Source of the DNA: an uncultured Sphingomonadaceae bacterium
Lineage (GTDB): Bacteria; Pseudomonadota; Alphaproteobacteria; Sphingomonadales; Sphingomonadaceae
Assembly (NCBI GenBank): GCA_947496865.1
Contig: CANMEE010000002.1
Coordinates: 620,001 to 684,000 of the forward strand
Reading direction: 5' to 3'
DNA: 64,000 nucleotides
Position 1 is the first letter of the stretch. Every line of letters begins with the position of its first letter. Below the pieces are notes generated by a model. That model worked only from the letters and a program-made list of their open reading frames with translations. It had not been told where the DNA came from and did no database searches. The translations under genes and the position numbers were made by a program. This document shows positions 17,615 to 28,191 of the stretch, piece by piece.

Positions 17615-18967
17615 ATGTCAGAATATGATTATGACCTGTTTGTCATTGGCGGTGGTTCGGGTGGTGTTCGTGCCGCACGCATCTCTGCATCCCATGGCGC
17701 CAAGGTAGCAATTGCCGAGGAATACCGCATGGGCGGTACGTGCGTCATCCGAGGCTGTGTTCCCAAAAAGATGCTCGTCTATGGTGCGCATTTTGCCGAA
17801 GATTTGCATGAAGCGTCGCGCTTTGGCTGGGATATTGAAAAAGCAACATTTGATTGGCCGCGTCTGCGTGATATTATTCAGGAGGACGTGAACCGGCTTG
17901 AGGGCCTATATGGTGGAACTCTCGGCAACGCTGGCGTCGAAACCTATAAGGAGCGCGCCGAACTAACCGGGCCCAATGCAATCAAGCTTGCCAGCGGCAA
18001 GACAATCACCGCCAAATATATTTTGGTGGCGACTGGTGGCTGGCCGGCTCAGGCAGGATGTGAAGGCGAAGAACATGCGTTGACCTCAAATGAGATATTT
18101 CACCTCGAGGAAAAACCCAAAAGCATCATCATCGTCGGTGGTGGCTATATTGCCAATGAATTTGCCGGTATCTTCCATGCCTTTGGCAGCGACGTGACCG
18201 TCGCAAACCGCTCTGAAAAAATTCTCCGACCTTATGATCAAGAAATTGTTGGCAAGTTGAAGGAAATGGGTGAGACAAAAGGTATTAAATTTCGCCTGAG
18301 TGCGCCGCTGCAGAAAATAGTGAAAAATACTGATGGCACCGTGACGGTGCATTTCAATGATGGCGGCGAACCGCAAACGGCCGACGTGGTGATGGTCGCA
18401 ACGGGCCGTGTACCCAAGAGCAATGATATGGGATTGGAAGAAGCGGGCGTAGCGCTAGATAAATCAGGTGCAATCATCGTGGGCGATGACAATAAATCAA
18501 ATGTCGACAGCATTTATGCGGTTGGGGACGTCACCAATCGCGTGCAGCTCACGCCCGTTGCCATCCGAGAAGGGCATGCTTTTGCAGATAGTGTCTTTGG
18601 CGGTAATCCGCGCACAATATCATATGCGAACATCCCGTCCGCTGTATTCTCAAGCCCTCCGATCGCATCTGTCGGTATGACAGAAGAGGAAGCGCGCGCG
18701 CAATTTGGCGATGATATCAATGTCTATAAGAGCGACTTTCGTCCAATGAAAAACGTGCTTTCAGGCCGACAGGAACGCGGGCTATATAAGATGATCACCC
18801 AGGGTAGCGATGAAATCGTAGTTGGTTTGCATTTAATTGGTCCTGAATCATCCGAAATCCTCCAAGGCGCCGCAATAGCTATTGTTGGAAAAATGCCGAA
18901 AAGCGTTTTCGATGACGTCGTTGCTATCCATCCGAGCATGGCTGAAGAAATCGTATTGTTCAAATAG
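17615..18967 (+). CDS. gor: Glutathione-disulfide reductase
   Basis: A 450-residue flavoprotein that reduces oxidised glutathione with NADPH. The FAD motif GGGSGGVRAAR and the redox-active pair C43/C48 in GGTCVIRGCVPKK are at the N-terminus. A second nucleotide motif VGGGYIANEFAGIFHAFG is followed by NRSEKILR, whose basic residues suit NADPH. The C-terminal dimer interface has the catalytic histidine in HPSMAEE. It follows pgi closely. Distinct from the lpd at 38.6 kb by its redox loop and NADPH-type residues. Confidence 0.95.
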   Translation: MSEYDYDLFVIGGGSGGVRAARISASHGAKVAIAEEYRMGGTCVIRGCVPKKMLVYGAHFAEDLHEASRFGWDIEKATFDWPRLRDIIQEDVNRLEGLYGGTLGNAGVETYKERAELTGPNAIKLASGKTITAKYILVATGGWPAQAGCEGEEHALTSNEIFHLEEKPKSIIIVGGGYIANEFAGIFHAFGSDVTVANRSEKILRPYDQEIVGKLKEMGETKGIKFRLSAPLQKIVKNTDGTVTVHFNDGGEPQTADVVMVATGRVPKSNDMGLEEAGVALDKSGAIIVGDDNKSNVDSIYAVGDVTNRVQLTPVAIREGHAFADSVFGGNPRTISYANIPSAVFSSPPIASVGMTEEEARAQFGDDINVYKSDFRPMKNVLSGRQERGLYKMITQGSDEIVVGLHLIGPESSEILQGAAIAIVGKMPKSVFDDVVAIHPSMAEEIVLFK

Positions 18968-18996
18968 ACTGCCGTTACGGAACAGGTGGTTTCAAT

Positions 18997-19023
18997 TGAA
19001 ATTTAATCGATCAATTAATTTCA
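18997..19023. promoter_or_regulatory. Inverted repeat upstream of pccB, possible operator
   Basis: Perfect 7-bp arms TGAAATT (18997-19003) and AATTTCA (19017-19023) are separated by 13 nt, in an AT-rich patch 73 nt before the pccB start. The spacing suits a dimeric regulator. A propionate or acyl-CoA regulator would fit the operon, but none is encoded nearby. Confidence 0.35.
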
Positions 19024-19096
19024 CATTGACGATTGCCTAACCGGCTGTGCATTGACTAGGGCATATCGCACCTAGTGATTCAAAGTCGGGGGATGA

Positions 19097-20623
19097 ATGT
19101 CAGACATTATCGCACAATTGGAAGCCAAACGCGCAGAAGCGATGCTTGGCGGCGGACAGAAACGGATTGATAGTCAGCATGCTAAAGGTAAGTTGACCGC
19201 GCGCGAGCGGATTGAGATACTTCTCGACGAAGGATCTTTTGAAGAAATCGACATGTATGTCGAACATAATTGCGTAGATTTCGGCATGGAAGAAACCAAG
19301 ATTGCTGGGGACGGCGTTGTAACCGGCTCTGGCACCATCAATGGCCGTTTGATATTTGTCTTCTCTCAGGATTTTACGGTTTTCGGTGGCTCGCTCAGTG
19401 AACGCCATGCGGAGAAAATCTGCAAAGTCCTCGACAACGCGATGAAAGTCGGCGCACCCGTAATTGGAATAAATGACAGCGGCGGCGCGCGTATTCAGGA
19501 AGGTGTCGCATCGCTTGGTGGTTATGCTGATGTGTTCCAAAAAAATGTGTTGGCCAGCGGCGTGATTCCACAACTTAGCTTGATCATGGGACCTTGTGCA
19601 GGCGGCGCGGTCTATTCTCCGGCGATGACGGATTTCATCTTCATGGTGAAAGACAGCAGCTATATGTTTGTAACGGGGCCTGATGTTGTAAAAACGGTGA
19701 CCAACGAGATTGTGACGCAGGAAGAATTAGGTGGCGCCGTAACCCACACGACCAAAACTAGCGTTGCCGACGTTGCTTACGAAAATGACATTGAGGCGTT
19801 GCTCGCGGCCCGTGATTTCATTGATTACATGCCATTGAGTAATCGCGAAGAAGTGCCGGAACGACCAACTGCGGATCCATGGGATCGGTTGGAAGATAGC
19901 CTTGATACGCTGATCCCGGCTAATGCGAACCAGCCTTATGATATGCATGAGGTTATTCGTAAAATGGTTGATGAAGGCGAGTTTTTTGAAATTCAACCGG
20001 CCCATGCCTCCAATATCATCTGCGGCTTTGGCCGGATGGAAGGGCAAACAGTCGGCGTGGTTGCGAACCAGCCCATGGTGCTGGCGGGTTGCCTCGATAT
20101 CAACGCATCCAAAAAGGCGGCGCGCTTTGTCCGCTATTGCGATGCGTTTAACATTCCGATTGTGACGTTGGTGGACGTTCCCGGCTTTCTGCCCGGCACG
20201 TCTCAAGAGCATAATGGCATTATCAAACATGGTGCAAAACTGCTCTTCGCTTATGCCGAGGCGACAGTCCCGAAGATTACTATCATTACGCGCAAAGCCT
20301 ATGGTGGTGCTTATGACGTCATGGCGTCGAAACATTTGCGCGGTGATCTCAACTATGCCTGGCCAACGGCTGAAATCGCGGTGATGGGCGCAAAAGGCGC
20401 GGTTGAGATTATCTTCCGTGGCAAGACCGAAGAGGAAATTGCTGAGAAGACCCAGGAATATGAAGACCGCTTCGCCAACCCGTTTATCGCGGCTCAAAAA
20501 GGCTTTGTGGATGAGGTGATCATGCCGCATTCGACACGCAGACGTGTGGCGTTGGGCTTGCGGAAGTTGCGGAACAAGCAGCTCGAAAATCCGTGGAAGA
20601 AGCATGACAATATTCCGTTGTAG
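19097..20623 (+). CDS. pccB: Propionyl-CoA carboxylase beta chain
   Basis: A 508-residue carboxyltransferase subunit that moves the carboxyl group from biotin to propionyl-CoA, giving methylmalonyl-CoA. It has [57 protein letters not shown], and [25 protein letters not shown], all typical of acyl-CoA carboxylase beta chains. It opens the operon whose later genes encode the epimerase, mutase, biotin synthase and alpha chain. GGGGGATG precedes the start, giving a usable ribosome binding site. Confidence 0.96.
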   Translation: MSDIIAQLEAKRAEAMLGGGQKRIDSQHAKGKLTARERIEILLDEGSFEEIDMYVEHNCVDFGMEETKIAGDGVVTGSGTINGRLIFVFSQDFTVFGGSLSERHAEKICKVLDNAMKVGAPVIGINDSGGARIQEGVASLGGYADVFQKNVLASGVIPQLSLIMGPCAGGAVYSPAMTDFIFMVKDSSYMFVTGPDVVKTVTNEIVTQEELGGAVTHTTKTSVADVAYENDIEALLAARDFIDYMPLSNREEVPERPTADPWDRLEDSLDTLIPANANQPYDMHEVIRKMVDEGEFFEIQPAHASNIICGFGRMEGQTVGVVANQPMVLAGCLDINASKKAARFVRYCDAFNIPIVTLVDVPGFLPGTSQEHNGIIKHGAKLLFAYAEATVPKITIITRKAYGGAYDVMASKHLRGDLNYAWPTAEIAVMGAKGAVEIIFRGKTEEEIAEKTQEYEDRFANPFIAAQKGFVDEVIMPHSTRRRVALGLRKLRNKQLENPWKKHDNIPL

Positions 20624-20633
20624 GGCATAGGAA

Positions 20634-21578
20634 ATGCCAACCGGATTAGTAGCCCTTCTCGACGACGTTGCAGCCATTGCAAAGGTCGCTGCAGCATCAA
20701 TTGATGATATTGGTGCCGCCGCCGCGCGTGCGGGAACCAAATCTGCCGGTGTAGTCATCGATGATGCCGCAGTTACGCCGCAATATGTGACCGGGTTCAG
20801 CCCAGCGCGTGAATTACCGATGATATGGAAAATCGCCAAAGGATCTATTAAAAACAAGCTTATATTTCTGCTGCCCGCAGCCGTCGTGCTCGGGCAATTC
20901 GCACCGTTTTTGATCCCGATTATATTGATCCTTGGCGGTCTGTTTCTATGTTATGAAGCGGCTGAAAAGGTACTTGAATGGCTTCATGTTGATCAAACAA
21001 CCAAGCATGACAAACCCGCCATTATCGAAGGCCCGGGTCGCGAAGATGAGATGGTATCGGGCGCAATCCGCACCGATTTTATCCTGTCTGCCGAGATAAT
21101 GGCCATCGCCTTGTCCGAAGTTACCGATGAAGTCTGGTGGCAACAGGGGATCATCCTCGCGCTAATCGGTATCGTGATAACAGTGGGCGTCTATGGTGTT
21201 GTCGCTTTGATCGTCAAGATGGATGATGTCGGGTTACATCTTGCAACGGAAAATGAAGGATTTGTCGCATCTTTTGGACGTGGCTTGGTAGCGTTCATGC
21301 CCAAATTGCTGACCACCATCTCAATCATTGGCACTCTTGCCATGGCATGGGTTGGTGGGGGCTTGCTGGTGCATAATGTGGCGGCCGTAGGTTGGCATGG
21401 CCCCGAGCATCTTATCGATATAATTTCTCATCCGTTGGTTGGGTTATTTCCTGAAACGGCCCAGCTATTTGCCAGCGGGATCAGTTTTGCGATATTGTCC
21501 GGCCTGCTTGGTGTCGCAATCGGAGCGGTAATCGCGCCATTGGTCCACAAAATCATTCCGCACGGAGAAGCACATTGA
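20634..21578 (+). CDS. DUF808 family inner membrane protein
   Basis: A 314-residue protein whose N-terminus MPTGLVALLDDVAAIAKVAAASIDD and the segments ELPMIWKIAKGSIKNKLIFLLPAAVVL and AEIMAIALSEV mark the DUF808 (YedI-like) family. At least five membrane segments are present. The function is unknown. It starts 10 nt after pccB and its stop overlaps the TTG start of the epimerase gene, so it is embedded in the propionyl-CoA operon. That position may be chance, or may reflect a membrane role linked to the pathway. Confidence 0.9.
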   Translation: MPTGLVALLDDVAAIAKVAAASIDDIGAAAARAGTKSAGVVIDDAAVTPQYVTGFSPARELPMIWKIAKGSIKNKLIFLLPAAVVLGQFAPFLIPIILILGGLFLCYEAAEKVLEWLHVDQTTKHDKPAIIEGPGREDEMVSGAIRTDFILSAEIMAIALSEVTDEVWWQQGIILALIGIVITVGVYGVVALIVKMDDVGLHLATENEGFVASFGRGLVAFMPKLLTTISIIGTLAMAWVGGGLLVHNVAAVGWHGPEHLIDIISHPLVGLFPETAQLFASGISFAILSGLLGVAIGAVIAPLVHKIIPHGEAH

Positions 21579-22009
21579 AACTAGGCCGCTTAAACCATAT
21601 CGGCGTTGTTACCCCATCCATCCCCGATAGCATCACCCATTGGCGTGATGTTATGGGTGCAACAAAAATCCACGATCCTTTCGATCTGCCCGCGCAGGGT
21701 GTGAAGGTCTGTTTCGTCGATACACCAGCAGATGGCCCTACCAGTGGAACACAGATCGAATTGATCGAGCCGCTCGGTGCGGACAGTCCTATCCATGGAT
21801 TTCTCTCCAAGAACCCGCTTGGCGGACAACATCATATCTGTTTCGAAGTGCCGGATATCCATGTTGCCGAGGCCGAGTTTGAAGCCATGAACAAGCGCGT
21901 CCTGGGCGAGCCGCGCATCGGCGCACATGGTACTCTTATCTTTTTTGTGCATCCCAAGGATATGGGCGGGATGCTAACCGAGATTATGGAAACGCCAAAG
22001 GATCATTGA
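21575..22009 (+). CDS. mce: Methylmalonyl-CoA epimerase
   Basis: A 144-residue vicinal oxygen chelate enzyme converting (S)- to (R)-methylmalonyl-CoA for the mutase. It begins LGRLNHIGVVTPSI with a metal histidine and continues with VDTPADGPTSGTQIELIEPLG, GGQHHICFEVPDI and IFFVHPKDMGGMLTEIME. The start is TTG at 21575, overlapping the preceding TGA by 3 nt, with GGAGAAG upstream. Length is standard. Confidence 0.95.
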   Translation: MKLGRLNHIGVVTPSIPDSITHWRDVMGATKIHDPFDLPAQGVKVCFVDTPADGPTSGTQIELIEPLGADSPIHGFLSKNPLGGQHHICFEVPDIHVAEAEFEAMNKRVLGEPRIGAHGTLIFFVHPKDMGGMLTEIMETPKDH

Positions 22010-22080
22010 TCCGCTCTAAAAAACAAAAAATAAAGTTGCTCCGGAACCAATCGGACCAATGCCACTCAAAGGGACAAAAT

Positions 22081-22866
22081 ATGAAATTCGAGAATATCAA
22101 ACTGGACATAGCCGATCAGGTAGCCACGATCACGCTGAACCAGCCTACACGCCTGAATGCTTGCTCCTTGGACATGGCGGATGAGATTAACCTGGCACTG
22201 GACAAACTGGACGATGCGCGCGCCGTTATCATCACCGGCGAAGGTCGTGCCTTTTGTGCCGGGGCCGATCTGCAAGCCAAGGGCGGCGACAGCGCCTTGT
22301 CCGGCGGGCAAGGTTCTTACGCTGCACTGAACCAGCACTATAACCCGTTGATGCTGAAGCTTGCCAAGCTTGATATTCCAACTGTAACGGCCGTTAATGG
22401 CCCAGCGGCTGGTGTCGGCTGTTCCATTGCATTGGCGAGTGATTTTGCCATTGCCGGAAAATCCGCCTATTTCTTGCAGGCATTCGTCAATATCGGCCTA
22501 GTCCCTGATGGCGGTGCCAGCTGGATGCTAACACGTTTGGTTGGCAAGGCACGAGCCACCGAAATGATGATGCTCGGCGAAAAAATCTCCGGCGAAAAAG
22601 CCGCTGATTGGGGATTAGTATATAAGTGTGTCGACGATGCAGCGTTGATGGACGAAGCCAATGCGTTAGCCAAACGCCTGGCGAACGGCCCAACCGTCGC
22701 TTTGGGCGTCATGCGTCAAAATCTGGCGACAGCGCTGGAAAGCGACTATGCTTCGGCTCTGGTGAAAGAAGCGGAGGGCCAGAGACGGGCCGGTGACAGC
22801 AAAGATGCGCGCGAGGGTGCCATATCCTTCCTGCAAAAACGGAAAGCCGAATTTAAGGGCGAATAA
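22081..22866 (+). CDS. Enoyl-CoA hydratase/isomerase family protein
   Basis: A 261-residue crotonase-fold protein. The oxyanion-hole motifs [15 protein letters not shown] and [22 protein letters not shown] are clear, and [21 protein letters not shown] resembles PaaG-like members. Exact substrate unknown; in this operon it could feed odd-chain or branched-chain acyl-CoA toward propionyl-CoA. The frame opens at 22006, but ATG at 22081 has AAAGGGA just upstream and fits the family start. The stop overlaps the next start by 1 nt (TAATG). Confidence 0.92.
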   Translation: MKFENIKLDIADQVATITLNQPTRLNACSLDMADEINLALDKLDDARAVIITGEGRAFCAGADLQAKGGDSALSGGQGSYAALNQHYNPLMLKLAKLDIPTVTAVNGPAAGVGCSIALASDFAIAGKSAYFLQAFVNIGLVPDGGASWMLTRLVGKARATEMMMLGEKISGEKAADWGLVYKCVDDAALMDEANALAKRLANGPTVALGVMRQNLATALESDYASALVKEAEGQRRAGDSKDAREGAISFLQKRKAEFKGE

Positions 22867-25016
22867 TGACCGATAAACCGACGATAGAAGACTGGAACGC
22901 GCTCGCTGACAAAGAAGTCAAAGGGCGTGATCTGACTTGGGAAACGCCGGAAGGCATAGCCGTTAAACCGCTATATACGGCGGAAGATGCCAGTGAAAAA
23001 GGGATTGACCCCGGACTTCCCGGTTTTGGTCCGTTCACGCGCGGTGTGAAAGCCAGCATGTATGCGGGGCGTCCCTGGACGATCCGTCAATATGCGGGCT
23101 TCTCAACAGCTGAAGAATCCAACGCCTTCTACCGTCGCAATTTGGCGGCGGGTCAGAAAGGTCTGTCGGTGGCTTTCGATCTTGCGACCCATCGCGGCTA
23201 TGATAGCGATCATCCGCGGGTAGTCGGCGATGTCGGTAAGGCAGGCGTTGCGATTGACAGCATCGAGGACATGAAAATTCTGTTTGACGGTATTCCGCTC
23301 GACACCATGTCGGTTTCCATGACGATGAATGGCGCGGTCATTCCGTGCCTGGCCTTTTACATAGTGGCGGCAGAAGAGCAGGGGGTCTCACAAGATCAAC
23401 TCGCTGGCACGATCCAGAACGACATTTTAAAAGAGTTCATGGTGCGTAACACCTATATCTATCCGCCAGCGCCATCCATGCGGATCATTTCAGACATTAT
23501 CGGTTACACGTCCGAACATATGCCAAAGTTCAACAGCATTTCGATCAGTGGCTATCATATGCACGAAGCCGGTGCGACAGCCGTGCAGGAACTCGCGTTC
23601 ACCATCGCTGATGGCCGGGAATATGCGAAGCAAGCCATGGCTACAGGCTTGGATATCGACGCTTTTGCGGGCCGCCTGAGTTTTTTCTTCGGCATAGGCA
23701 TGAACTTCTTCATGGAAGTTGCCAAATTGCGGGCTGCGCGGACCTTGTGGCATCGCGTGATGACTGGCCTTGGGGCGCAATCGGAACGATCGAAGATGCT
23801 GCGCACGCATTGCCAGACATCCGGCGTGTCGTTGACCGAGCAGGATCCCTATAACAACGTTATCCGTACAACCATCGAAGCGATGGCGGCGACTTTGGGC
23901 GGCACCCAATCGCTACACACTAATGCGCTGGATGAAGCCATTGCTTTACCGACTGATTTTTCTGCCCGCATTGCCCGCAACACGCAGATTGTTTTGCAAG
24001 AAGAAGCCGGTATCACCAAAGTCGTCGATCCACTCGGTGGCAGCTATTATGTCGAAGCGCTGACGGATGAGTTGGTTGAAAAAGCGTGGGAGATTATCGA
24101 ACGGGTTGACGCCGAAGGCGGTATGGCGAAAGCCGTTGCCGACGGTTGGCCCAAAGGTATGATCGAAGAAGCCGCTGCCGGACGCCAAGCTCGGGTTGAC
24201 AAAGGTGACGATGTCATTGTTGGCGTCAACAAATATACGCTTGAAGATGAAGACCAGCTCGAAACACTCGATATTGACAATGACAAAGTGCGTCATGGTC
24301 AGATTGCTCGTCTCGACAAGATGCGGAAAGAGCGTGACGAAGACGCCTGTCAGGCTGCGTTGAAAGCACTGACCGCGGGTGCCAAAGGCGACGGCAATAT
24401 GCTCGCTCTTGCCGTTGATGCAGCGCGTAAACGCGCTTCCTTGGGTGAAATATCGGATGCAATGGAAGCCGCCTTCGGTCGCTATGCAACCAAGCCAACG
24501 CCGGTAAAAGGAATTTACGGGGCCGCTTATGTGGGCGACCCGCAATATGCGCTCGTCGTCGACGGAGTGGATGCTGTTTCGCAACGTCTGGGCCGCAAAC
24601 CCAAAATACTTGTCGCCAAAATGGGGCAGGATGGGCATGATCGCGGTGCGAATGTCGTTTCCAGCGCTTTCACCGATATGGGCTTCGACGTAATTTCCGG
24701 ACCCTTATTCCAGACACCGGGCGAGACCCGCGATCTGGCTTTGTCGGAAAATGTAGACGCTGTCGGTGCTTCCAGTCTCGCTGCTGGGCATAAGACGCTG
24801 ATTCCCGAACTGGTGCAAATGCTCCGCGATTCGGGACGCAGTGATATCAAGGTTTTTGCAGGCGGCGTTATCCCGCCACAAGACTATGAATATCTCCGTA
24901 AATCGGGTGTTGTCGGAATCTATGGACCGGGGAGCAATATTGTGGAATGTGCCGCAGATATATTACGCCTGCTGGGCCACAACATGCCACCCGAGACTGA
25001 GGAAGCTGCCGAATGA
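22866..25016 (+). CDS. scpA: Methylmalonyl-CoA mutase, single-chain type
   Basis: A 716-residue B12 enzyme converting (R)-methylmalonyl-CoA to succinyl-CoA. The substrate barrel shows [41 protein letters not shown] and [20 protein letters not shown]. The C-terminal cobalamin domain has the base-off motif [13 protein letters not shown] with its histidine. Length matches the homodimeric ScpA-type large chain, so no small subunit is needed. The bioB start overlaps the stop by 4 nt. No B12 riboswitch is visible; upstream gaps are too short. Confidence 0.97.
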   Translation: MTDKPTIEDWNALADKEVKGRDLTWETPEGIAVKPLYTAEDASEKGIDPGLPGFGPFTRGVKASMYAGRPWTIRQYAGFSTAEESNAFYRRNLAAGQKGLSVAFDLATHRGYDSDHPRVVGDVGKAGVAIDSIEDMKILFDGIPLDTMSVSMTMNGAVIPCLAFYIVAAEEQGVSQDQLAGTIQNDILKEFMVRNTYIYPPAPSMRIISDIIGYTSEHMPKFNSISISGYHMHEAGATAVQELAFTIADGREYAKQAMATGLDIDAFAGRLSFFFGIGMNFFMEVAKLRAARTLWHRVMTGLGAQSERSKMLRTHCQTSGVSLTEQDPYNNVIRTTIEAMAATLGGTQSLHTNALDEAIALPTDFSARIARNTQIVLQEEAGITKVVDPLGGSYYVEALTDELVEKAWEIIERVDAEGGMAKAVADGWPKGMIEEAAAGRQARVDKGDDVIVGVNKYTLEDEDQLETLDIDNDKVRHGQIARLDKMRKERDEDACQAALKALTAGAKGDGNMLALAVDAARKRASLGEISDAMEAAFGRYATKPTPVKGIYGAAYVGDPQYALVVDGVDAVSQRLGRKPKILVAKMGQDGHDRGANVVSSAFTDMGFDVISGPLFQTPGETRDLALSENVDAVGASSLAAGHKTLIPELVQMLRDSGRSDIKVFAGGVIPPQDYEYLRKSGVVGIYGPGSNIVECAADILRLLGHNMPPETEEAAE

Positions 25017-26047
25017 ACGAAGCCGAGACGACATCCCCGGAAAACGAGAATATTGTAAGACAAGACTGGTCGCGTGAAGAAATTACGGACCTGTTCAACC
25101 TGTCCTTTGACGAACTGGTTTTCCAGGCCGCCACTGTCCACCGAAAGCATCACACTCCCGGACAGGTTCAACTGTCCACATTGCTGTCGATCAAAACCGG
25201 CGGCTGCCCAGAAGATTGCGGCTATTGTAACCAGTCCGCGCTAGCTGAAAGCGGATTGAAGGCGGAAAAGCTTCTCGACGTGCGTTCCGTTCTGCAAACA
25301 GCGGCACAGGCCAAAGATCGCGGCTCATCCCGCTTTTGCATGGGTGCTGCTTGGCGTAATCCCAAAGACCGTGACATGCCGGCAATCATCGAAATGGTCA
25401 AAGGCGTCCGCCAGATGGGCATGGAAACCTGCATGACACTGGGCATGCTGACCAAGAAGCAATCCGAGATGCTATCGGAAGCCGGTTTGGATTATTATAA
25501 TCATAACATCGATACATCGCCTGAATATTATGAAAAGGTTATTACCACGCGCGTCTTTGGTGATCGTCTGGAAACATTAGAAAATGTGCGTGAGAGCGGC
25601 ATCAATGTCTGCTCTGGCGGCATTGTCGGAATGGGCGAGACCCGCGAAGATCGCGTTGGCTTCATTCACGCACTGGCGACATTGCCCAAGCATCCGGAAA
25701 GTGTGCCCGTAAATGCGCTCGTTCCTGTGAAGGGAACGGTGCTCGGTGATATGCTTGCCGACACGCCTTTGGCGAAAATCGACGATATCGAGTTTGTCCG
25801 CACGATCGCGGTGGCGCGGATTACAATGCCTGCCTCGATGGTACGCTTGTCCGCTGGTCGAGAATCCATGTCTGAAAGCACGCAAGCGCTTTGCTTTATG
25901 GCAGGAGCGAACAGCATCTTTACCGGGGACAAATTGCTGACGACGGGCAATGCTGGTGATGATGCGGATGAAGCGATGTTTGAGAAATTGGGACTGGTCC
26001 CGATGGAAGCGGAACCGAGAGACATTCAGATGGAAGCCGCCGAATAG
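25013..26047 (+). CDS. bioB: Biotin synthase
   Basis: A 344-residue radical-SAM enzyme that inserts sulfur into dethiobiotin. The iron-sulfur cysteines are C65, C69 and C72 in [14 protein letters not shown]. Other family motifs are [27 protein letters not shown] and [15 protein letters not shown]. It overlaps mcm by 4 nt and precedes pccA, whose product carries biotin. No other biotin synthesis gene is in the window, so bioB has apparently been placed with the enzyme that needs the cofactor. Confidence 0.97.
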   Translation: MNEAETTSPENENIVRQDWSREEITDLFNLSFDELVFQAATVHRKHHTPGQVQLSTLLSIKTGGCPEDCGYCNQSALAESGLKAEKLLDVRSVLQTAAQAKDRGSSRFCMGAAWRNPKDRDMPAIIEMVKGVRQMGMETCMTLGMLTKKQSEMLSEAGLDYYNHNIDTSPEYYEKVITTRVFGDRLETLENVRESGINVCSGGIVGMGETREDRVGFIHALATLPKHPESVPVNALVPVKGTVLGDMLADTPLAKIDDIEFVRTIAVARITMPASMVRLSAGRESMSESTQALCFMAGANSIFTGDKLLTTGNAGDDADEAMFEKLGLVPMEAEPRDIQMEAAE

Positions 26048-26068
26048 TTATGAATTTTAAACATCATT

Positions 26069-26178
26069 GTCATGCTGAACTTGTTTCAGCATCTATTTCT
26101 AAACATGCACCATTCTTGCAATTTGCACGATGGACCCTGAACCAAAAGTCACCGCAAGGTAAACAAGTTCAGGGCGAC
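26069..26178. repeat. REP/MITE-like inverted repeat element between bioB and pccA
   Basis: The 18-base arm at 26069-26086 (GTCATGCTGAACTTGTTT) and the reverse complement of 26161-26178 (GTCGCCCTGAACTTGTTT) differ at three positions. They bound a 110-bp segment with no gene. Such elements with CTGAACTTGTTTCAG cores are scattered between genes in sphingomonad genomes, as far as I know. It ends 6 nt before the pccA ribosome binding site and could form a long hairpin in the operon mRNA. Confidence 0.7.
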
Positions 26179-26195
26179 GACCTTCTGGAGCCATA

Positions 26196-28166
26196 ATGTT
26201 CAAAAAAATCCTGATCGCAAACCGCGGTGAAATTGCTTGCCGGGTCATCCGGACTGCTCAAAAAATGGGTATCAAGACGGTGGCGGTCTATTCCGATGCC
26301 GATGCCCGCGCGCCGCATGTGCGGATGGCTGACGAAGCTGTGCATATCGGTCCGTCACCCGCGGCCGAATCCTATCTGATCGCGGACAAAATTATCGCAG
26401 CTTGTAAGGAAACCGGCGCAGAAGCGGTGCATCCGGGCTATGGTTTCCTGTCCGAACGCACCAGTTTTCCTGAACAACTCGCAGAGCATGGCATCGCCTT
26501 TATCGGCCCGCCACCCAATGCCATTGCGGCAATGGGGGACAAGATTGAATCCAAGAAGCTGGCGGAGAAGGCTGGCGTCAGCGTTGTTCCGGGTCATATT
26601 GGCGAAATCGACGACACCGATCATGCGGTGAAAATTTCCGGCGAGATCGGCTATCCCGTGATGATGAAAGCCAGTGCCGGCGGTGGCGGCAAAGGCATGC
26701 GTCTCGCCTGGAACGAGAAAGACGTCCGTGAAGGCTTTGAAGCGACCAAGCGCGAAGGTCTTGCCAGCTTTGGCGATGATCGCGTGTTTATCGAGAAATT
26801 TATCGAACAGCCGCGGCATATCGAAATACAGGTGCTCGGCGACAAACATGGCAATGTCATTTATCTGGGTGAGCGGGAATGCTCGATCCAGCGGCGGCAT
26901 CAGAAGGTTGTCGAAGAAGCGCCGTCGCCTTTTGTTGATCCCGAAATGCGCAAGAAAATGGGCGAGCAAGCCGTCGCTCTGTCGCAGGCTGTGGATTATC
27001 ACAGCGCCGGTACGGTTGAGCTTATCGTTGGGGCTGACAAGAGCTTCTACTTCCTCGAAATGAATACCCGGCTTCAGGTGGAGCATCCCGTGACTGAATA
27101 TATCACGGGCCTTGATCTGGTAGAACAGATGATCCGTGTCGCTTATGGTGAGAAATTACCACTGACACAGGAGGAAGTGACGTTAACCGGCTGGGCGGTT
27201 GAAAACCGAGTCTATGCCGAAGATCCGTATCGCGGCTTCCTCCCGTCGACGGGCCGTCTGGTAAAATATAATCCGCCGGAAGCTGAAGAGGGCATCCGGG
27301 TGGACGATGGTGTTGCTGAGGGCGGTGAAGTGTCGATCTTCTACGATCCGATGATTGCCAAGCTGATCACCTATGGCGAAACCCGTATCGAGGCGATTGA
27401 TCGCCAAATTGATGCCTTGAATCGGTTCGAAATTGAAGGCCCCGGACATAATATCGATTTTCTATCCGCGCTTATGCAGCATGAACGTTTCCGCGGCGGT
27501 AATATCACCACCAATTTCATTGCCGAAGAATATCCTGACGGTTTCCAAGGGGCTCCGGCTTCGCAAGAGTTGCTCTGCAACCTGGCCGCGATTGCCGCTT
27601 TTGCAGCAACAGCTCACGCTGATCGCGCGCGCCGGATCGACAATCAACTGGGTCGGCGTTTAGAGGCTCCCGCCGATTGGGAAGTTCAAATTGCTGATAG
27701 CATACAACAGGTTTTCGTATCCGAAGACGGTATCTTGGTGGGTGACAAACAGGTCGACCTGTCGGTCGCTTATACCCCGGGTGATAGCTTGATATTGGCT
27801 ACCATTGGAGAGGAACCATTTTCTGTCAAAATCGCAAGAACCGCCAATGGTTTCGCACTGAACACGCACGGAGCAACCCATAAGGTTCAGGTCTTGCCTA
27901 ATCATATTGCGAAACATGCTGTGCATATGATCGAGAAAATTCCACCGGACCTTTCCAAATATCTGCTCTGCCCAATGCCAGGCTTGCTTGTGGCGCTGCA
28001 CGTGAAAGAAGGGGACAAGGTCGAAGAAGGCCAGCCTCTGGCCGTTGTTGAAGCCATGAAAATGGAAAATATCCTGCGCGCGCAAAAAAATGCCGTCGTT
28101 AAATCTGTTGAGGCGCAACAAGGGGATAGCCTTGCCGTCGATGCAGTGATACTCGAACTGGAATAA
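26196..28166 (+). CDS. pccA: Propionyl-CoA carboxylase alpha chain (biotin carboxylase and carrier)
   Basis: A 656-residue protein. The biotin carboxylase part has FKKILIANRGEIACRVIRTA, the ATP-grasp glycine loop KASAGGGGKGMRLAW, and EMNTRLQVEHPVTEYITGLDLVEQ. The C-terminal carrier domain holds the biotinylated lysine K622 in EAMKMEN. It carboxylates its own biotin with ATP and bicarbonate and passes the carboxyl group to PccB. CTGGAG lies 5 nt before the ATG, directly after the repeat element, and bioB is just upstream. Confidence 0.96.
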   Translation: MFKKILIANRGEIACRVIRTAQKMGIKTVAVYSDADARAPHVRMADEAVHIGPSPAAESYLIADKIIAACKETGAEAVHPGYGFLSERTSFPEQLAEHGIAFIGPPPNAIAAMGDKIESKKLAEKAGVSVVPGHIGEIDDTDHAVKISGEIGYPVMMKASAGGGGKGMRLAWNEKDVREGFEATKREGLASFGDDRVFIEKFIEQPRHIEIQVLGDKHGNVIYLGERECSIQRRHQKVVEEAPSPFVDPEMRKKMGEQAVALSQAVDYHSAGTVELIVGADKSFYFLEMNTRLQVEHPVTEYITGLDLVEQMIRVAYGEKLPLTQEEVTLTGWAVENRVYAEDPYRGFLPSTGRLVKYNPPEAEEGIRVDDGVAEGGEVSIFYDPMIAKLITYGETRIEAIDRQIDALNRFEIEGPGHNIDFLSALMQHERFRGGNITTNFIAEEYPDGFQGAPASQELLCNLAAIAAFAATAHADRARRIDNQLGRRLEAPADWEVQIADSIQQVFVSEDGILVGDKQVDLSVAYTPGDSLILATIGEEPFSVKIARTANGFALNTHGATHKVQVLPNHIAKHAVHMIEKIPPDLSKYLLCPMPGLLVALHVKEGDKVEEGQPLAVVEAMKMENILRAQKNAVVKSVEAQQGDSLAVDAVILELE

Positions 28167-28191
28167 TCAAAACGCCTTGGGGAGGGCACAC

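Noticed and set aside
19727..20857. Long open frame (376 codons) on the minus strand opposite pccB
   Set aside because: It mirrors a well-supported enzyme gene, has no family motif or ribosome site, and is best explained by codon bias of the sense gene.
23946..24638. Open frame of 230 codons antisense to methylmalonyl-CoA mutase
   Set aside because: Shadow of a conserved coding region; the sense protein has intact motifs throughout.
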